Of a stretch of DNA of 7,472 bases, positions 5,854 to 7,472 are shown piece after piece. The number at the start of each line of letters is the position of its first letter. Within the stretch, counting starts at the first letter, position 1. The translations under genes were made by a program, and so were the position numbers. The stretch is from Rickettsia typhi. Lineage in GTDB: Bacteria; Pseudomonadota; Alphaproteobacteria; Rickettsiales; UBA1997. The notes beneath the pieces were generated by a model, which saw only the letters and a list, made by a program, of their open reading frames with translations, searched no databases and had not been told where the DNA came from. The stretch lies in assembly GCA_945902255.1 (NCBI GenBank), contig CAMDMO010000072.1:1-7472 (forward strand), written 5' to 3'.

Positions 5854-7472
5854 TTTTAAATAAGTAACTTGCACCTTGATAATAATTAATTGCCTCATTC
5901 ATTTTTTCTTGATCGTAATCCTTTATAACCTCTTCTTTTGAGCCTTCCCATCCATATTTTTCTATCTTCACATCAAAAGCTTTTTTCTCTTTTTTTGGCT
6001 TTAATAAATAAAGTTTATTTTCTTGAAAATATCCAACATTGGCATAAGTGCTAACAAAAGAATGTTGGTTAATTGTTTTTTCATTGCTTAACACATCAAT
6101 ACCAAAAAATTTTGATTTGTAAGAAAGATTTAGCAATCCCAATGCTGTTGGAGCTATGTCAATTTGACTAACATTTTTATCAAATATTCTTGGTTTTATA
6201 ATATGCGGTGCGTAAAAAATTGCCGGAATTTGATAGCGCCATAAAGGTATATCCGTATTGCCCGCACTGCCCGCACAATGATCTGCAACAAAAATAAAAA
6301 TCGTATTATTAAACCATTCTTTTTTCTTGGATTTTTCAATTAATTTTCCAATTGCATAATCAGTATATTTAACCGCACCATTACGACCGGTTTTTGGCTC
6401 AATATCAATTTTTCCGGCAGGATAAGTAAATGGACGATGATTAGAAGTTGTCATCACAAAATTTAAAAATGGCTTGCCCTTCGCGTAAGATTGATCGGCT
6501 TCCTTAATGGTTTTATCAAATAAATCTTCGTCAGCAACTCCCCAAGCATTTTCAAAAGAAATTTCATCGCGCGCAAAATATCCACGATCAACAATTTGAA
6601 AACCATTATTGCCGAAAAAATAATTCATATTATCAAAATAACCCGCACCACCATAAAGAAATTTTGCTTCATAGCCACGATCTATCAAAGGAGATGAGAT
6701 ATTAAAAAGATTTTCATTATGCGGCCTTCTAACAATTGAATTTCCGGGAGTTGGTGGCACCGAAAGTGAAAGCGCTTCAAGACCGCGAACTGTTCTGGTT
6801 CCGGTTGCTTTAAGATTTGTAAAAAATAATCCTTCTTTTGCTAATTGATCCAGATTTGGCGTAATATTATCTTTATTGCCAAAGGGCGTCATATAATCAG
6901 CGCTCAGACTTTCAATTGAAATTAAAATAATATTATATTTTTTTTCTCCGCCTTTATTTGCTCCCTTTATTTCACGAGAAATATCAAATTCGTCATCTGA
7001 TAAAAATTTTGAATTAGGCTCTTGTTTGGAAATATTTTTTTTCAAATCAACAAACAATTCTTTAACATCTCGCGTTGCATATAATTTATCATAATCAATT
7101 TGATTATTAAAATATGCTGAAAATAGCTGATAAATGCCATTTCCCGCAATTTCATTAACATAATTATTATTTGAAATTTGCGTGACTTTTGAGCTATCTA
7201 TTGTAACGAAAGATATAGCCGCCAACATTACAGCCCCAATAACTCCGCCATAAGAAAAATTTTGATCTTTATTTGTAATGATTTTTTTGTAAGTAAGGCG
7301 AAAAATTACTGCAACTAGAAGCAAAATTGCACAAACTAATTTTCCAACCGGATAAGATTCAATAATATTTCTAACCACTTCGGTGGTATAAATTAAGTAA
7401 TCAATCGCAATAAAATTAAATCTGGTGTGAAATTCTTCCCAAAAAACCACTTCGGAAAAAATGGAAAAAATA
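5822..7472 (-). CDS. LTA synthase-like sulfatase-fold membrane transferase (5' end cut by window)
   Basis: Enzymes of this family (LtaS, OpgB, EptA relatives) move phosphoglycerol or phosphoethanolamine from a phospholipid to an envelope acceptor outside the inner membrane. The frame stays open to the window edge: upstream of the GTG at 7450 it still reads IFSIFSE, continuing into VVFWEEFHTRFNFIA. The gene is therefore truncated and the missing N-terminus should hold more membrane helices; full proteins run about 600-680 residues. Counting from the 7450 codon, membrane segments are near 36-52 and 68-84, then a linker, then the catalytic domain. Metal and catalytic residues are visible: Glu180 in LISIES, likely nucleophile Thr220 in TGTRTVRG, His338 in SNHRPF, and Asp390-His391 in FVADHCAG. 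All match the sulfatase/LtaS pattern, so it should be active. It overlaps the PAP2 gene by 32 bases. Donor and acceptor cannot be read from sequence. Confidence 0.88.
   Translation of the reverse strand, partial: IFSIFSEVVFWEEFHTRFNFIAIDYLIYTTEVVRNIIESYPVGKLVCAILLLVAVIFRLTYKKIITNKDQNFSYGGVIGAVMLAAISFVTIDSSKVTQISNNNYVNEIAGNGIYQLFSAYFNNQIDYDKLYATRDVKELFVDLKKNISKQEPNSKFLSDDEFDISREIKGANKGGEKKYNIILISIESLSADYMTPFGNKDNITPNLDQLAKEGLFFTNLKATGTRTVRGLEALSLSVPPTPGNSIVRRPHNENLFNISSPLIDRGYEAKFLYGGAGYFDNMNYFFGNNGFQIVDRGYFARDEISFENAWGVADEDLFDKTIKEADQSYAKGKPFLNFVMTTSNHRPFTYPAGKIDIEPKTGRNGAVKYTDYAIGKLIEKSKKKEWFNNTIFIFVADHCAGSAGNTDIPLWRYQIPAIFYAPHIIKPRIFDKNVSQIDIAPTALGLLNLSYKSKFFGIDVLSNEKTINQHSFVSTYANVGYFQENKLYLLKPKKEKKAFDVKIEKYGWEGSKEEVIKDYDQEKMNEAINYYQGASYLFKNGKLKNFENK

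Noticed and set aside
5822..7450. A complete transferase gene starting with GTG at 7450
   Set aside because: The frame is open beyond 7450 to the window edge and the residues there fit the family; the start is outside the window.

Overview
The window looks like chromosomal DNA from an AT-rich alphaproteobacterium. NuoD, HemC and ThiC read as alphaproteobacterial types, bL36 is the 41-residue form with most zinc ligands lost, and short palindromic repeats lie between and inside genes. A Rickettsiales- or Holosporales-related lineage is a reasonable guess, but the sequence alone does not settle it. Apart from rpmJ, the genes have little or no Shine-Dalgarno sequence.

Layout, plus strand (1-2519): the last codons of a probable nuoC, then nuoD (complex I), a sigma70-like promoter, rpmJ (ribosomal protein bL36) and hemC (hydroxymethylbilane synthase, tetrapyrrole synthesis). 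No other nuo gene follows nuoD, so the complex I cluster is split here. Layout, minus strand (7472 down to 2707): a 5'-truncated membrane sulfatase-fold transferase of the LTA-synthase/phosphoglycerol-transferase type, an overlapping PAP2-family membrane phosphatase, thiC (HMP-phosphate synthase, thiamine pathway) and a GNAT acetyltransferase. The short gaps suggest one transcription unit. The first two genes are probably a coupled envelope-lipid pair. thiC has only 45 bases in front of it and no TPP riboswitch there.

The two convergent units meet at 2520-2706, which has no gene and is filled by nested inverted repeats. Two opposed hairpin units with ATCCT/AGGAT ends lie inside an outer 25-base imperfect inverted repeat flanked by TTAAA. 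A third copy of the same kind of palindrome lies at 15-39, where it appears to supply the last codons of nuoC.

I found no CRISPR array, tRNA, rRNA, complete insertion sequence, or convincing new multigene system. The most interesting material is the palindromic repeat family (one copy in-frame in a complex I gene), the mobile-element-like architecture of the convergent spacer, the noncanonical PAP2 active-site motifs beside the transferase, and the missing thiamine riboswitch.
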